Shown piece after piece: positions 8,197-16,416 of a stretch of 64,000 nucleotides of DNA (positions are counted from its first letter, which is position 1; each line of letters begins with the position of its first letter). The DNA comes from Rhizobium phaseoli. Lineage in GTDB: Bacteria; Pseudomonadota; Alphaproteobacteria; Rhizobiales; Rhizobiaceae. The DNA is taken from contig NZ_WUFT01000005.1 in NCBI RefSeq assembly GCF_010668805.1, positions 248,001-312,000 of the forward strand, read 5' to 3'. Under the pieces are notes generated by a model. The model saw only the letters and a list, made by a program, of their open reading frames with translations. It was not told where the DNA came from and ran no database searches. The translations under genes and the position numbers were made by a program.

Positions 8197-8847
8197 GAGC
8201 ACCGGAAAGAAATGCGCCGCGATCAATTCGGCCGTGTGCGTCCAGTCGGTAGCGCGGGTGATATCGGCGGCGGCGGCCGGTGCAAAACGATGGACGGGCG
8301 AGTTCGGCATCAGATGAATCAGCAGGCAATCGGCGACGTGATCCCTGACGGAATGCAGATTGCGCGCCATATCATCGATAAAGACGACGGGAAGGGAGCG
8401 GCTGGCATGCAAGGCGTGAACGATCGGCCCCTTCGGCTGCTCGGTGGCAAGCAGCGGAAAGAGCAGACCCACCCTATCGAGCAGGCGGCGGCGCTGATCC
8501 TGGAACCGCGGCTGCATCGCCGTCAGGAACAGCACGTCGGCCTCCTCAGAAAGTCGCTCGAGCGTTTCGACGACGCGGTCGAGCGGCGTCTGCCACAGCT
8601 CCTGCGCCTCGAAGAATTCCTCGATCAGCCGGCTGACCTGCGAATCCTCGATCTCCGCGCCGTCCGCCTGCGACACGATGTTGCCGTGAAGCTTAAACGA
8701 TCGCGGCAGAAACGCGTGCCCCCGGCTCTGAAGGAAAAGCTGGAAGGGGCCGATGAACTGCAGCACGACATCGTCGACGTCGCAGACGATCAACGGCCGT
8801 TCACCGAGGCGGATATGCGAGACATCGAGGTCCGGAGTGCAGGCCAC
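8191..8847 (-). CDS. HAD-superfamily hydrolase
   Basis: The product has 218 residues. HAD motif I is CDVDDVVLQF (nucleophile first Asp of DVDD), motif II is the Thr of FLTAM, and motif IV is VVFIDDMARN near the C-terminus. A small helical cap lies between motifs I and II. Substrate cannot be predicted. It starts two bases after the stop of the DUF3572 gene, so the two are probably co-transcribed. The C-terminus overlaps the convergent acetyltransferase gene by six bases. Confidence 0.78.
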   Translation of the reverse strand: MACTPDLDVSHIRLGERPLIVCDVDDVVLQFIGPFQLFLQSRGHAFLPRSFKLHGNIVSQADGAEIEDSQVSRLIEEFFEAQELWQTPLDRVVETLERLSEEADVLFLTAMQPRFQDQRRRLLDRVGLLFPLLATEQPKGPIVHALHASRSLPVVFIDDMARNLHSVRDHVADCLLIHLMPNSPVHRFAPAAAADITRATDWTHTAELIAAHFFPVLS

Positions 8848-8849
8848 GG

Positions 8850-9158
8850 TCAGTATTCTCCGGAATCGAGACCGGGCGAGGAAAAATGCCGCCAGGCGGC
8901 GGTCACCGTCTCCGGGCTGATGCCGCTCGCAGCGCAGAAGGCCATCGCCGTCGGCTCGTGGTTCATCAGGAAATCCATCATTCCGGCAAGGAATCCCGGA
9001 TCGTCGACGGCGCTGCGCACCTGGCCGGGCGCGACACCCGTCAGGGCGAGGAATCGGCCGAACATGTCGGGATCGTCGGCGAGCCAGCCGAGCACGGCGA
9101 TCGCGGTTGCGTGCGGGTCGGCGGCCTGTTGTTTCGAAGTCTTGAAGTTGCTTTGCAT
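8850..9158 (-). CDS. DUF3572-family protein
   Basis: The product has 102 residues and is acidic and helical, with the family pattern ATAIAVLGWLADDPDMFGRFLALTGV and a C-terminal MAFCAASGISPETVTAAWRHF. DUF3572 is an alphaproteobacterial family of unknown function, commonly found beside divK, as here (divK is divergent at 9291). There is no signal peptide or membrane span. It is the first gene of a two-gene unit with the HAD hydrolase. Confidence 0.82.
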   Translation of the reverse strand: MQSNFKTSKQQAADPHATAIAVLGWLADDPDMFGRFLALTGVAPGQVRSAVDDPGFLAGMMDFLMNHEPTAMAFCAASGISPETVTAAWRHFSSPGLDSGEY

Positions 9159-9290
9159 TTCGAGGGGTAAGTTACCTTTTCTTCAACCAAATACCGCTAG
9201 CGTGCGCTATCGGTTTCACGGAGCCATAGTCCGCATGTGCCTTTCTCATGGGACGAACGGCTGCGCGAACGGACGTAGGGACAGCTTGTC

Positions 9291-9662
9291 ATGCCCAAAC
9301 AGGTGATGATTGTAGAAGATAACGAGCTCAACATGAAGCTCTTTCGCGACCTCATCGAGGCGTCCGGATACACGACGATCCAGACCAGAAATGGCATGGA
9401 GGCGCTCGATCTGGCGCGCAAGCATCGCCCCGACCTCATCCTGATGGATATTCAGCTCCCCGAGGTTTCCGGCCTGGAAGTCACGAAATGGCTGAAGGAA
9501 GACGACGAGCTGCACGTCATTCCCGTCATTGCCGTCACGGCATTCGCGATGAAGGGCGACGAGGAGCGGATCCGCCAGGGCGGCTGTGAGGCCTATGTTT
9601 CCAAGCCGATCTCGGTTCCGAAATTCATCGAGACGATCAAGACCTATCTGGGCGATGCCTGA
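9291..9662 (+). CDS. divK: Single-domain response regulator DivK
   Basis: The product has 123 residues, a bare receiver domain. Acid pocket Glu9-Asp10, phospho-acceptor Asp53 in LILMDIQLP, the switch Thr in AVTAFAMKG and the Lys of VSKPIS are all present. In Caulobacter and rhizobia DivK is phosphorylated by DivJ and dephosphorylated by PleC, and controls CtrA activity through DivL/CckA to set cell polarity and division timing. The gene ends 18 bases before pleD, the conserved alphaproteobacterial pair. The ATG at 9291 follows a weak ribosome site (GGGACAGCTTGTC). Confidence 0.95.
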   Translation: MPKQVMIVEDNELNMKLFRDLIEASGYTTIQTRNGMEALDLARKHRPDLILMDIQLPEVSGLEVTKWLKEDDELHVIPVIAVTAFAMKGDEERIRQGGCEAYVSKPISVPKFIETIKTYLGDA

Positions 9663-9680
9663 CGCATCGGAAAGACACCT

Positions 9681-11054
9681 ATGACTGCGCGAATACTGGT
9701 GGTGGACGATATTCCGGCCAATGTGAAGCTGCTCGAAGCGCGGCTGCTCGCGGAGTATTTCGACGTCATGACCGCGGCCGACGGCTACACGGCGCTGGCG
9801 ATCTGCGAGCGCAACCAGGTCGATCTCATTCTGCTTGATATCATGATGCCCGGCATCGATGGTTTCGAGGTCTGCGAGCGGCTGAAGGCCAGCCAGAAGA
9901 CCGCGCATATTCCTGTCGTCATGGTCACCGCGCTCGACCAGCCGGCCGACCGCGTTCGCGGCCTGAAGGCTGGCGCCGACGACTTCCTCACCAAGCCGGT
10001 CAACGATCTGCAGCTGATCTCACGGGTGAAGAGCCTGCTGCGGTTGAAGACGTTGAGCGACGAGCTGCGCATTCGCGCAGACACCGCCCATACGATGGGC
10101 ATCGACGACCTCACACGGGCAGTCGAGGGCCGCGCCGACGAGACCGCTCAGGTCCTGCTCGTCGACGGCCGCGCCAATTCGCAGGAGCGCCTTATCAGGG
10201 CGCTGAAGCCCGTTGCCGACGTGCTTGCCCTCTCAGATCCGCAGGCCGCCCTCTTTGAGGCGGCTGAAAGCGCGTTCGATCTCGTCATCGTTAACGCCAA
10301 TTTCGACGATTACGATCCGCTTCGCCTCTGCTCGCAGCTGCGCTCGCTGGAGCGCACGCGCTTCCTGCCGATCCTGATCATCACCGAGCAGGGCGCTGAC
10401 GAGATGGTCGTGCGCGCGCTCGATCTCGGCGTTAACGACTACATCATCCGCCCGGTCGATCCCAACGAGCTGGTTGCCCGCAGCCTGACGCAGATCCGCC
10501 GCAAGCGCTACAACGACCGTCTGCGCGCCAGCGTCAAGCAGACGATCGAGCTTGCGGTCACCGATCCGCTGACCGGCCTCTATAACCGGCGCTATCTCGA
10601 CAATCATTTGAACGTGCTCTTCAATCGTTCAATGGCGCGCGGCCGGCCGCTTTCGGTGCTGATCACCGACATCGATCGCTTCAAGCAGGTCAACGACACC
10701 TATGGCCATGACGGCGGCGACGAAGTGCTGCGGGAATTTGCAAACCGCGTCCGTTCGACCATTCGCGGCGCCGATCTCGCCTGCCGCTACGGCGGGGAGG
10801 AGTTCGTCGTTGTCATGCCCGACACCTCGCCTGAGGTAGCCGCCGCTGTCGCCGAGCGCCTGCGCACAGCGATCGAAAGCGCTCCCTTCATGCTGAAACA
10901 CGCCGGCGAGGCGCTGAACGTCACCGCGTCCTTCGGCATCGCCTCGCGTATTGCAGCGGTGCTGACCCCGGACCAGCTGATGAAACAGGCCGATCTGGCG
11001 CTTTATGAGGCCAAGAACACCGGCCGCAACCGCGTTGTCGCCGCAGCTGCCTGA
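9681..11054 (+). CDS. pleD: Diguanylate cyclase response regulator PleD
   Basis: The product has 457 residues, arranged receiver-receiver-GGDEF. Asp53 in LILLDIMMPG is the phospho-acceptor. The second receiver (about 150-275) is degenerate and acts as a dimerisation adaptor. The catalytic loop is GGEEF at 371-375. The product-inhibition I-site RGAD (362-365) lies exactly five residues upstream, so c-di-GMP feedback should be intact. PleD makes c-di-GMP at the differentiating pole, linking cell-cycle phosphorylation to motility and surface traits. It is co-transcribed with divK. Confidence 0.96.
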   Translation: MTARILVVDDIPANVKLLEARLLAEYFDVMTAADGYTALAICERNQVDLILLDIMMPGIDGFEVCERLKASQKTAHIPVVMVTALDQPADRVRGLKAGADDFLTKPVNDLQLISRVKSLLRLKTLSDELRIRADTAHTMGIDDLTRAVEGRADETAQVLLVDGRANSQERLIRALKPVADVLALSDPQAALFEAAESAFDLVIVNANFDDYDPLRLCSQLRSLERTRFLPILIITEQGADEMVVRALDLGVNDYIIRPVDPNELVARSLTQIRRKRYNDRLRASVKQTIELAVTDPLTGLYNRRYLDNHLNVLFNRSMARGRPLSVLITDIDRFKQVNDTYGHDGGDEVLREFANRVRSTIRGADLACRYGGEEFVVVMPDTSPEVAAAVAERLRTAIESAPFMLKHAGEALNVTASFGIASRIAAVLTPDQLMKQADLALYEAKNTGRNRVVAAAA

Positions 11055-11480
11055 CGAATCATCTGTCGCCTTCTGTGCCGTTTACGGGTTTTCCACAGTG
11101 GTAAGCGAATTATTACCGATCTTTAATGCCCGGCCGCTGAGCGTGGGGTGAATATTTTGCAGGCAAATAGCCCAAAAATGGATCTCCGGCTTTGCGGCGG
11201 ATGTGACGCTGGCCGATAGTCTTGAAGGCGGCCGGCCATAGCTAAAAATGGAATGGGGACTATAAAAAATGCCGCCTGCCGATAGGGTGAAATAAAGCGC
11301 GACCGCACCTTCTCACCTAAGGGGAGGGGATGGGTAAGTTATTAGGTTATATTGTCGAATTTCTTCGACGGGTGGATACTTACGCTTCGAGCCCAAGCAG
11401 AGCCGACAAATCTTTGTATGCACCAAAACTGGACTTTTAACCATAGAATCAAGTCCGCAAAAATCATCATTAAGAATTTG
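11055..11480. other. AT-rich intergenic stretch after pleD
   Basis: No convincing reading frame is seen on either strand. The stretch is clearly more AT-rich than its surroundings from about 11230 on. It contains GGACTT at 11431-11436 and AAGTCC at 11451-11456 as a short inverted repeat, and a purine-rich AAGGGGAGGGGATGGG tract near 11320-11335. It leads into the promoter and RNA candidate that follow. Confidence 0.5.
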
Positions 11481-11509
11481 TTGATTTTCTTTCATTTTTG
11501 CGCAAATTA
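11481..11509 (+). promoter_or_regulatory. Candidate promoter of the structured RNA
   Basis: TTGATT at 11481-11486 and AAATTA at 11504-11509 are separated by 17 bp, in an AT-rich context typical of sRNA promoters. The start would fall near 11516. Neither hexamer is perfect. Confidence 0.5.
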
Positions 11510-11515
11510 TCGGCT

Positions 11516-11705
11516 CATAAGAGAAGCGCTCCCGTTGAGGAGTTGTCGATACCCCATGATGCTCAGGTCCGCCGCATCTCCTGGGTCGTGGGGTCGGTCG
11601 GCTAGTAGGCAAGTTACAGCGGTTCCTCGTGCCGTTTTGCATGCTGGTCGACCCCCTTTCAAGAAAACGCCGCCACTTCCCGAAGATGGAAGGGCGGCGT
11701 TTTTC
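11516..11705 (+). ncRNA. Candidate ~190-nt structured small RNA between pleD and rpmG
   Basis: The region has no open frame but folds into consecutive hairpins. Stem 1: ACCCCA (11551-11556) with TGGGGT (11589-11594), extended by CTCAGG (11562-11567) with CCTGGG (11580-11585). Stem 2: GGTCGGCTAG (11596-11605) with CTGGTCGACC (11644-11653), extended by GCAA/TTGC. It ends in a strong intrinsic terminator, with a plausible promoter upstream. I could not match it to SRP RNA, tmRNA or RNase P RNA, whose hallmark sequences are absent. 6S RNA or a rhizobial trans-acting sRNA family remain possible. Confidence 0.6.
11664..11704 (+). terminator. Intrinsic terminator of the RNA candidate
   Basis: AAAACGCCGCC (11664-11674) pairs with GGCGGCGTTTT (11693-11703), with an inner CTTCC/GGAAG stem and a 7-base loop, followed by T residues. 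It is one of the strongest terminators in the window and has no coding gene immediately upstream on the plus strand. Confidence 0.85.
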
Positions 11706-11744
11706 TGTTTGCGCTATCATCTCTAGACGCGATCATCCGGACAA

Positions 11745-11780
11745 CAAAAAACGCGCAACCCGAGGGCGCGCGCTTTTTTT
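11745..11780 (-). terminator. Terminator downstream of rpmG
   Basis: A GC-rich stem (CGCGC with GCGCG) is flanked by A6 on the left and T7 on the right, so it can work in both directions. On the minus strand it ends the rpmG transcript. Confidence 0.6.
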
Positions 11781-11800
11781 GAAATCCTGAGATCAAGTGA

Positions 11801-11968
11801 TTACTTGATCTTGGTTTCCTTGAACTCGACGTGCTTCCGTGCAACCGGGTCGTACTTCGTCTTCGTCATCTTGTCCGTCATCGTACGGCTGTTCTTCGTC
11901 GTGACGTAGAAGAAACCGGTGTCGGCTGTCGACAGCAGCTTGATCTTGATTGTTGTAGCCTTGGCCAT
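11801..11968 (-). CDS. rpmG: 50S ribosomal protein L33
   Basis: The product has 55 residues, starting [18 protein letters not shown] and continuing with [22 protein letters not shown] and FKETKIK, the standard L33 sequence. The Cys pairs of zinc-binding L33 paralogues are absent, so this is the zinc-free form. ATG at 11968 is preceded by AAAGGCAGGACGACC. L33 sits near the E site of the large subunit. The gene stands alone, with a terminator downstream. Confidence 0.95.
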   Translation of the reverse strand: MAKATTIKIKLLSTADTGFFYVTTKNSRTMTDKMTKTKYDPVARKHVEFKETKIK

Positions 11969-12061
11969 GGTCGTCCTGCCTTTAAGGAAAATGAAAGCCG
12001 TGGAAACCGGATGGGCTCCACGGCAAATTCTGGCGCGAAACTACGAATCTCGCCCGAAAAG

Positions 12062-13246
12062 TCAAGTCCGTTTTCGAATGAACATCAGTCTGATGCCGGA
12101 AAGTAGGGCGTAAAGCCCGAAGAACGCGGCAATCGCCCAGGCAAAACCGTTATTTCCAGCGACGTCGATCGCTGCGCCGATCGCCTGCGGTCCGGCCACG
12201 GTTCCCATCGCATAACAGAAGATGAAGGCGGCATTGGCCGCCGCAAGGTCGGAGCCCGTCAGCCGCGAGCCGAGATGGCTGAGCCCGACCGTATAGAGGC
12301 CGGAGACGCAGCCGCCCCAGAAAAGCAGCAGCCCGGCCATCAGCAGCCAGTTGTCGAGCAGCAGCGGCAACATCATCGCGCCGACGAACCCCATCAGTGC
12401 CATGCCGGCCAGAAGCGGCCGCTTATCGGCGATGCGGTCGGAGAGCAGGCCGAGCGGGATCTGAAAGATGACGTTGCCGACGCCCATCATGGTGAGCAGA
12501 AGTGCCGCCTGCGATTCGGAAAAATGCGCGCGCACGGCAAAAATCGGGAAAAGCGACAGGCCGCCCGCTTCGACCGCGCCGAAGATGAAGACCGCCGCCG
12601 TCGCCGTCGGCACCAGGAAAACGTAGCGCATGAAATGCAATTCCGGTTTTTCCTCGAGCACCGGGCTTTCGTCGCGGGCGATGAAGATCGGAATGGCGGC
12701 CAGCAGAATGGCGCAGGCGCCGATCAGGAAGGGGAAGATGCCGTCGCTGCCGAGGATCGAAAACAGCAGCGGCCCGGCCGCGAAGCCGAGGGAAAGCACG
12801 GTCGCATAGATGCCGAGCACGAAGCCGCGTTTGGAAGGCGGCGAAGCGGCATTGATCCAGAATTCGGAGAGGATGAACAGCGTCGTCGTCGCGCCATGGA
12901 AAGCGAAACGCAGGGGAAACCACATCCAAAAATCCTGGGCATAATAAAAACCGAGCGCGCTCAGCGCCGAAATCAGCACGGCCCAGAGCATTGTCGGCGC
13001 AACGCCGTATTTATGGGCGAGCCTGGTGGTGATCGGCGCGGCGGCCATAGCCGCAACCCCGGCCATTGCGGTGTTGAGCCCGATCAGGGTGGACGAGATG
13101 CCGCGTTTTTCGAGGATGATGCTGAGAAGCGGAAGTCCGAGGCCGATTGCTATGCCAACGGCAGAAATGGACGAGATGGCTGCCACCAGAGAAGGCCAAT
13201 GGATTTCTTCGACATCGCCCGGTGTGCCGTTTCTCGGCTGAGACAT
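12062..13246 (-). CDS. MFS transporter
   Basis: The product has 394 residues with about 12 hydrophobic segments. It resembles the drug/sugar exporter branch of the major facilitator superfamily: LIGLNTAMAGVAAMAAAPITTRLAHKYG holds the loop 2-3 region after the second helix, and GNVIFQIPLGLLSDRIADKRPLL is the repeat in the second half. Starts at ATG 13246. The substrate cannot be told from sequence. Monocistronic, between rpmG and the DUF983 gene. Confidence 0.85.
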   Translation of the reverse strand: MSQPRNGTPGDVEEIHWPSLVAAISSISAVGIAIGLGLPLLSIILEKRGISSTLIGLNTAMAGVAAMAAAPITTRLAHKYGVAPTMLWAVLISALSALGFYYAQDFWMWFPLRFAFHGATTTLFILSEFWINAASPPSKRGFVLGIYATVLSLGFAAGPLLFSILGSDGIFPFLIGACAILLAAIPIFIARDESPVLEEKPELHFMRYVFLVPTATAAVFIFGAVEAGGLSLFPIFAVRAHFSESQAALLLTMMGVGNVIFQIPLGLLSDRIADKRPLLAGMALMGFVGAMMLPLLLDNWLLMAGLLLFWGGCVSGLYTVGLSHLGSRLTGSDLAAANAAFIFCYAMGTVAGPQAIGAAIDVAGNNGFAWAIAAFFGLYALLSGIRLMFIRKRT

Positions 13247-13501
13247 TTATCCATCCTTAGAAAGCTACGCGCGCGAATCGGCCGGTCACCTCAAACAGAC
13301 AGACACAGACGTGCCAAATCCGGGTGACGGGCAGCGTTTCGCAATATGTCCGATGTGAGTGACCACCTGCGGAATGTAAAGCCTGTTCAGACAAGAAAAG
13401 CTTACCATGTCAAATCGTTGAGGATCGTCGGCCGCCGCGTTCGGGTGGTGATCAGTGGAGCGCTGGCACTACACGTCAAATATGTCTGGAAGGTGAAGGC
13501 G
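13247..13501. other. Intergenic gap, nothing recognised
   Basis: A 255-base gap between two minus-strand genes. It contains the 5' region of the MFS gene and the 3' region of the DUF983 gene. I see no RNA gene, strong hairpin or credible small frame. Confidence 0.4.
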
Positions 13502-13954
13502 CTAATCCGCCCGCTCGGGGATGTCATAATCGTCGGAACCGTCACCCTCTCCACCGAAACCGTGCATGCGCAACGCCCATTGCAGGCCGATGACGCCGCC
13601 CTTGATCGGCTGGATCGAGGCAAGCGCGGTGATGACGGTGATCGGCGCCCAGATGGCAAGATGCACCCAGACCGGCAGCACGAAGGTCATGTCGGTCAGC
13701 ATATAGCCGCCGACCACGACGTGACCGACAATCAGGATGACGATATAGGGCGGCAGGTCGTCGGCGCGTTGGTGATGCATCGCCTCGCCGCAGGCGGCGC
13801 AATGATCGACCGGTTTCAGGAAGGCGCGAAAGAGCTTGCCATTGCCACAGGCCGGGCAGCGGTTCATCAGCCCCCGCATGATGGAGCGTAGAACCGGGCG
13901 CTCAGCCTCGGGCGTATCCCCGTAGCGCACGGCCGGATCGGTCGGTGTGCTCAT
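13502..13954 (-). CDS. DUF983-family membrane protein with two CPxCG motifs
   Basis: The product has 150 residues. The N-terminal half carries CPACGNGKLF and CAACGEAMHH, a probable zinc ribbon. Two transmembrane helices follow (YIVILIVGHVVVGGYML and VWVHLAIWAPITVITALASI). The tail is acidic. DUF983 proteins are widespread in alphaproteobacteria, sometimes beside cytochrome oxidase genes; no function is established. The gene lies downstream of topA-rnr on the same strand, separated by 88 bases from rnr. Confidence 0.85.
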   Translation of the reverse strand: MSTPTDPAVRYGDTPEAERPVLRSIMRGLMNRCPACGNGKLFRAFLKPVDHCAACGEAMHHQRADDLPPYIVILIVGHVVVGGYMLTDMTFVLPVWVHLAIWAPITVITALASIQPIKGGVIGLQWALRMHGFGGEGDGSDDYDIPERAD

Positions 13955-14042
13955 CGCATGTTCCTCTTTCAGGCCGAAACATCGCCGCGCGCAAATTCAA
14001 CGGCTGGAACGTCCTAGGCGCGTCTGACTAGACGCACGGGCT

Positions 14043-16415
14043 CTAATGGCGCCCGCGCGGCGGTCTCGTTCCGGGCTTCTTGCGGACCTGGCCCCTGTCG
14101 CGGCGGCCCGCCTTGTGGAAGGAGCGTACCGCCGTCGGCATTTCGCGCCCTTCGCTGACCATTTCGAAACGCAGCGCGCCGGCGAGCGGGATCGCTTCGG
14201 CAAGCTTCACCGTGATGCTGTCGCCAAGCCGATAGCCGAGCTCCGTCCGTTCACCCGAGAGCGCCTGATGCGCCTCGTCATAGATGAAATAATCGGTTCC
14301 AAGCGTCGATATGGGGACGAAACCGTCGGCGCCATAGTCCGGCAGAACGACAAAAAGCCCCGATTTCGTCACACCCGATACCCGTCCGGCAAATTCCTCG
14401 CCGACGCGGCCGCTGAGATGGTGGGCGATCAGCCGGTCGACCGTCTCACGCTCGGCTGCCATGGCGCGGCGCTCGAAGGTCGAGATTTCGGCGGCGATAT
14501 CGTCGAGCGCCGCCTCTTCCTCGGGCGTGATGCCGCCTTCACCGAAGCCCAGCGAGCCGACGAGGGCGCGATGCACGATGAGATCGGCGTAACGGCGGAT
14601 CGGTGAGGTGAAATGCGCGTATTTCATCAGGTTGAGGCCGAAGTGGCCGATATTCTCCGGGCCGTAGATCGCCTGGCTCTGCGAACGCAGCACCATCTCG
14701 CTGACCATGGTCTGGTGGGGCGTGCCGTCGGCCTTCGCCAGGATGCCGTTGAAGTTGTTGGCGCGCATGTTGCCACCCTTGGCAAGCGAGATGCCGAGCG
14801 TGGCCAGGAACTCGCGCAGGATTTCCTGCTTGGCAAGCGTCGGGCCGTCATGGATGCGGTAGATCAGCGGCTGGCGTGCCTTTTCCAGCGTCTCGGCGGC
14901 GCAGACGTTTGCCTGGATCATCATCTCTTCGATCAGCTTGTGCGCGTCGAGGCGCGGCGGCACGACGACCCGGTCGACCGTGCCGTCGGGCTTCAGCAGG
15001 ATCCTGCGCTCCGGCATGTCGAGTTCCAGCGGCTGGCGCCGGTCGCGCCCGCGCTTCATCACCTCATAGGCGTGCCAGAGCGGCTTCAGGATCGGCTCGA
15101 GCATCGGTCCGGTCTGATCGTCCGGCTTGCCGTCGATCGCCGCCTGCGCCTGCTGGTAGGACAGCTTGGCCGCGCTCTTCATCATGATGCGATAGAAGGT
15201 GTGGCCGATTTTGCGTCCTTCTCCGGAAAAGCTCATGCGCACGGCAAGCGCCGGGCGATCGACGCCTTCCTTCAGCGAGCAGAGATCGTTGGAGATGCGC
15301 TCCGGCAGCATCGGCACGACGCGATCCGGGAAATAGACAGAGTTGCCGCGTTTCAGCGCCTCGCGGTCGAGCGCCGACTTGGAGCGGACATACCAGGAGA
15401 CATCGGCAATCGCCACGGTGACGACGACGCCGCCGGGATTGTCGGGCGAGGGGTCGAGTTCGGCATAGACGGCGTCGTCATGGTCCTTGGCGTCGGCCGG
15501 GTCGATGGTGATCAGCGGCACGTCGCGCCAATCCTCGCGATGCGACATCGTGGCGGGTTTTGCGGCGTTCGCCTCGTCAACGACGGCGGGCGGGAACACG
15601 TGCGGGATGCCATGCGCATGAATGGCGATCATCGAGATCGCCTTTTCCGAGCCGACGGAGCCGACGACGGAAAGCACCTTGGCGCGCGGCAGGCCGAGAC
15701 GGCCGAGGCGGGCGATTTCGACTTCGACCAGGTCGCCGTCCGTGGCGCCGCCGGTGAAGTCTGGATCGATCACCATCTCCTCGCCACGCCGCTCGATCGG
15801 CAGCAGCCGACCGCCGCCGCCAGGCGCCGTGCGGAAAACGCCCATCGAGGCGCCGCGACGCTTGTCGATCACTTTGATGATCCGCGCCGTATAGGCCGGC
15901 CCGCCGCGATCGACGGCCGGGAAGATCTTCGCCAGGATGCGGTCGCCGAGGCCGGCGACAGGCGCCTTGCCCTTGCCCTGGCGGCCTGCGGGCGATTGCT
16001 GGCGGATGGCGACGGCAGGTGCGACACCCTGATCCTCAGGCCATTCCGCCGGACGGCCGATCAGATCGCCATCCTTGTCACGCGTGGTGATATCGAGAAC
16101 GGTGACCGGCGGCAACGCACCCGGACGGATCAGCGACTTGCGGTTCTTCTGCAGCATGCCTTCCTGCTCGAGCTCCTGCAGCAGGTGCTTGAGATCGACG
16201 CGGTTGTCGCCTTTCAGGCCGAAAGCCTTGGCGAGCTCGCGTTTGGAGGCCTTTTGCGGATGATCGGCGATGAAGCGCAGGATCACCTCGCGCGAGGGCA
16301 GCGCGCCGTGGACGATGTTCAGCGGCTCGACGGCGGGAGCATCCTTGCCGGCACGGCCGAGCTTGCCCGGGCGCTTGCCCGCAGGGTTCGTTCTGTCGCG
16401 CGGTGTCCTGCTCAC
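14043..16415 (-). CDS. rnr: Ribonuclease R
   Basis: The product has 790 residues, starting with GTG one base after the topA stop, so translation is probably coupled. Order: an N-terminal winged helix (SREVILRFIADHPQKASKRELAKAF), cold-shock domains, the RNB catalytic domain with VPLITIDPADAKDHDDAVYAEL (catalytic aspartates), and a C-terminal S1 domain (FAGRVSGVTKSGLFVVLP). A basic tail ends the protein. RNase R is a 3'-5' exoribonuclease that degrades structured RNA and matures tmRNA and rRNA. Confidence 0.95.
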   Translation of the reverse strand: MSRTPRDRTNPAGKRPGKLGRAGKDAPAVEPLNIVHGALPSREVILRFIADHPQKASKRELAKAFGLKGDNRVDLKHLLQELEQEGMLQKNRKSLIRPGALPPVTVLDITTRDKDGDLIGRPAEWPEDQGVAPAVAIRQQSPAGRQGKGKAPVAGLGDRILAKIFPAVDRGGPAYTARIIKVIDKRRGASMGVFRTAPGGGGRLLPIERRGEEMVIDPDFTGGATDGDLVEVEIARLGRLGLPRAKVLSVVGSVGSEKAISMIAIHAHGIPHVFPPAVVDEANAAKPATMSHREDWRDVPLITIDPADAKDHDDAVYAELDPSPDNPGGVVVTVAIADVSWYVRSKSALDREALKRGNSVYFPDRVVPMLPERISNDLCSLKEGVDRPALAVRMSFSGEGRKIGHTFYRIMMKSAAKLSYQQAQAAIDGKPDDQTGPMLEPILKPLWHAYEVMKRGRDRRQPLELDMPERRILLKPDGTVDRVVVPPRLDAHKLIEEMMIQANVCAAETLEKARQPLIYRIHDGPTLAKQEILREFLATLGISLAKGGNMRANNFNGILAKADGTPHQTMVSEMVLRSQSQAIYGPENIGHFGLNLMKYAHFTSPIRRYADLIVHRALVGSLGFGEGGITPEEEAALDDIAAEISTFERRAMAAERETVDRLIAHHLSGRVGEEFAGRVSGVTKSGLFVVLPDYGADGFVPISTLGTDYFIYDEAHQALSGERTELGYRLGDSITVKLAEAIPLAGALRFEMVSEGREMPTAVRSFHKAGRRDRGQVRKKPGTRPPRGRH

Positions 16416-16416
16416 G

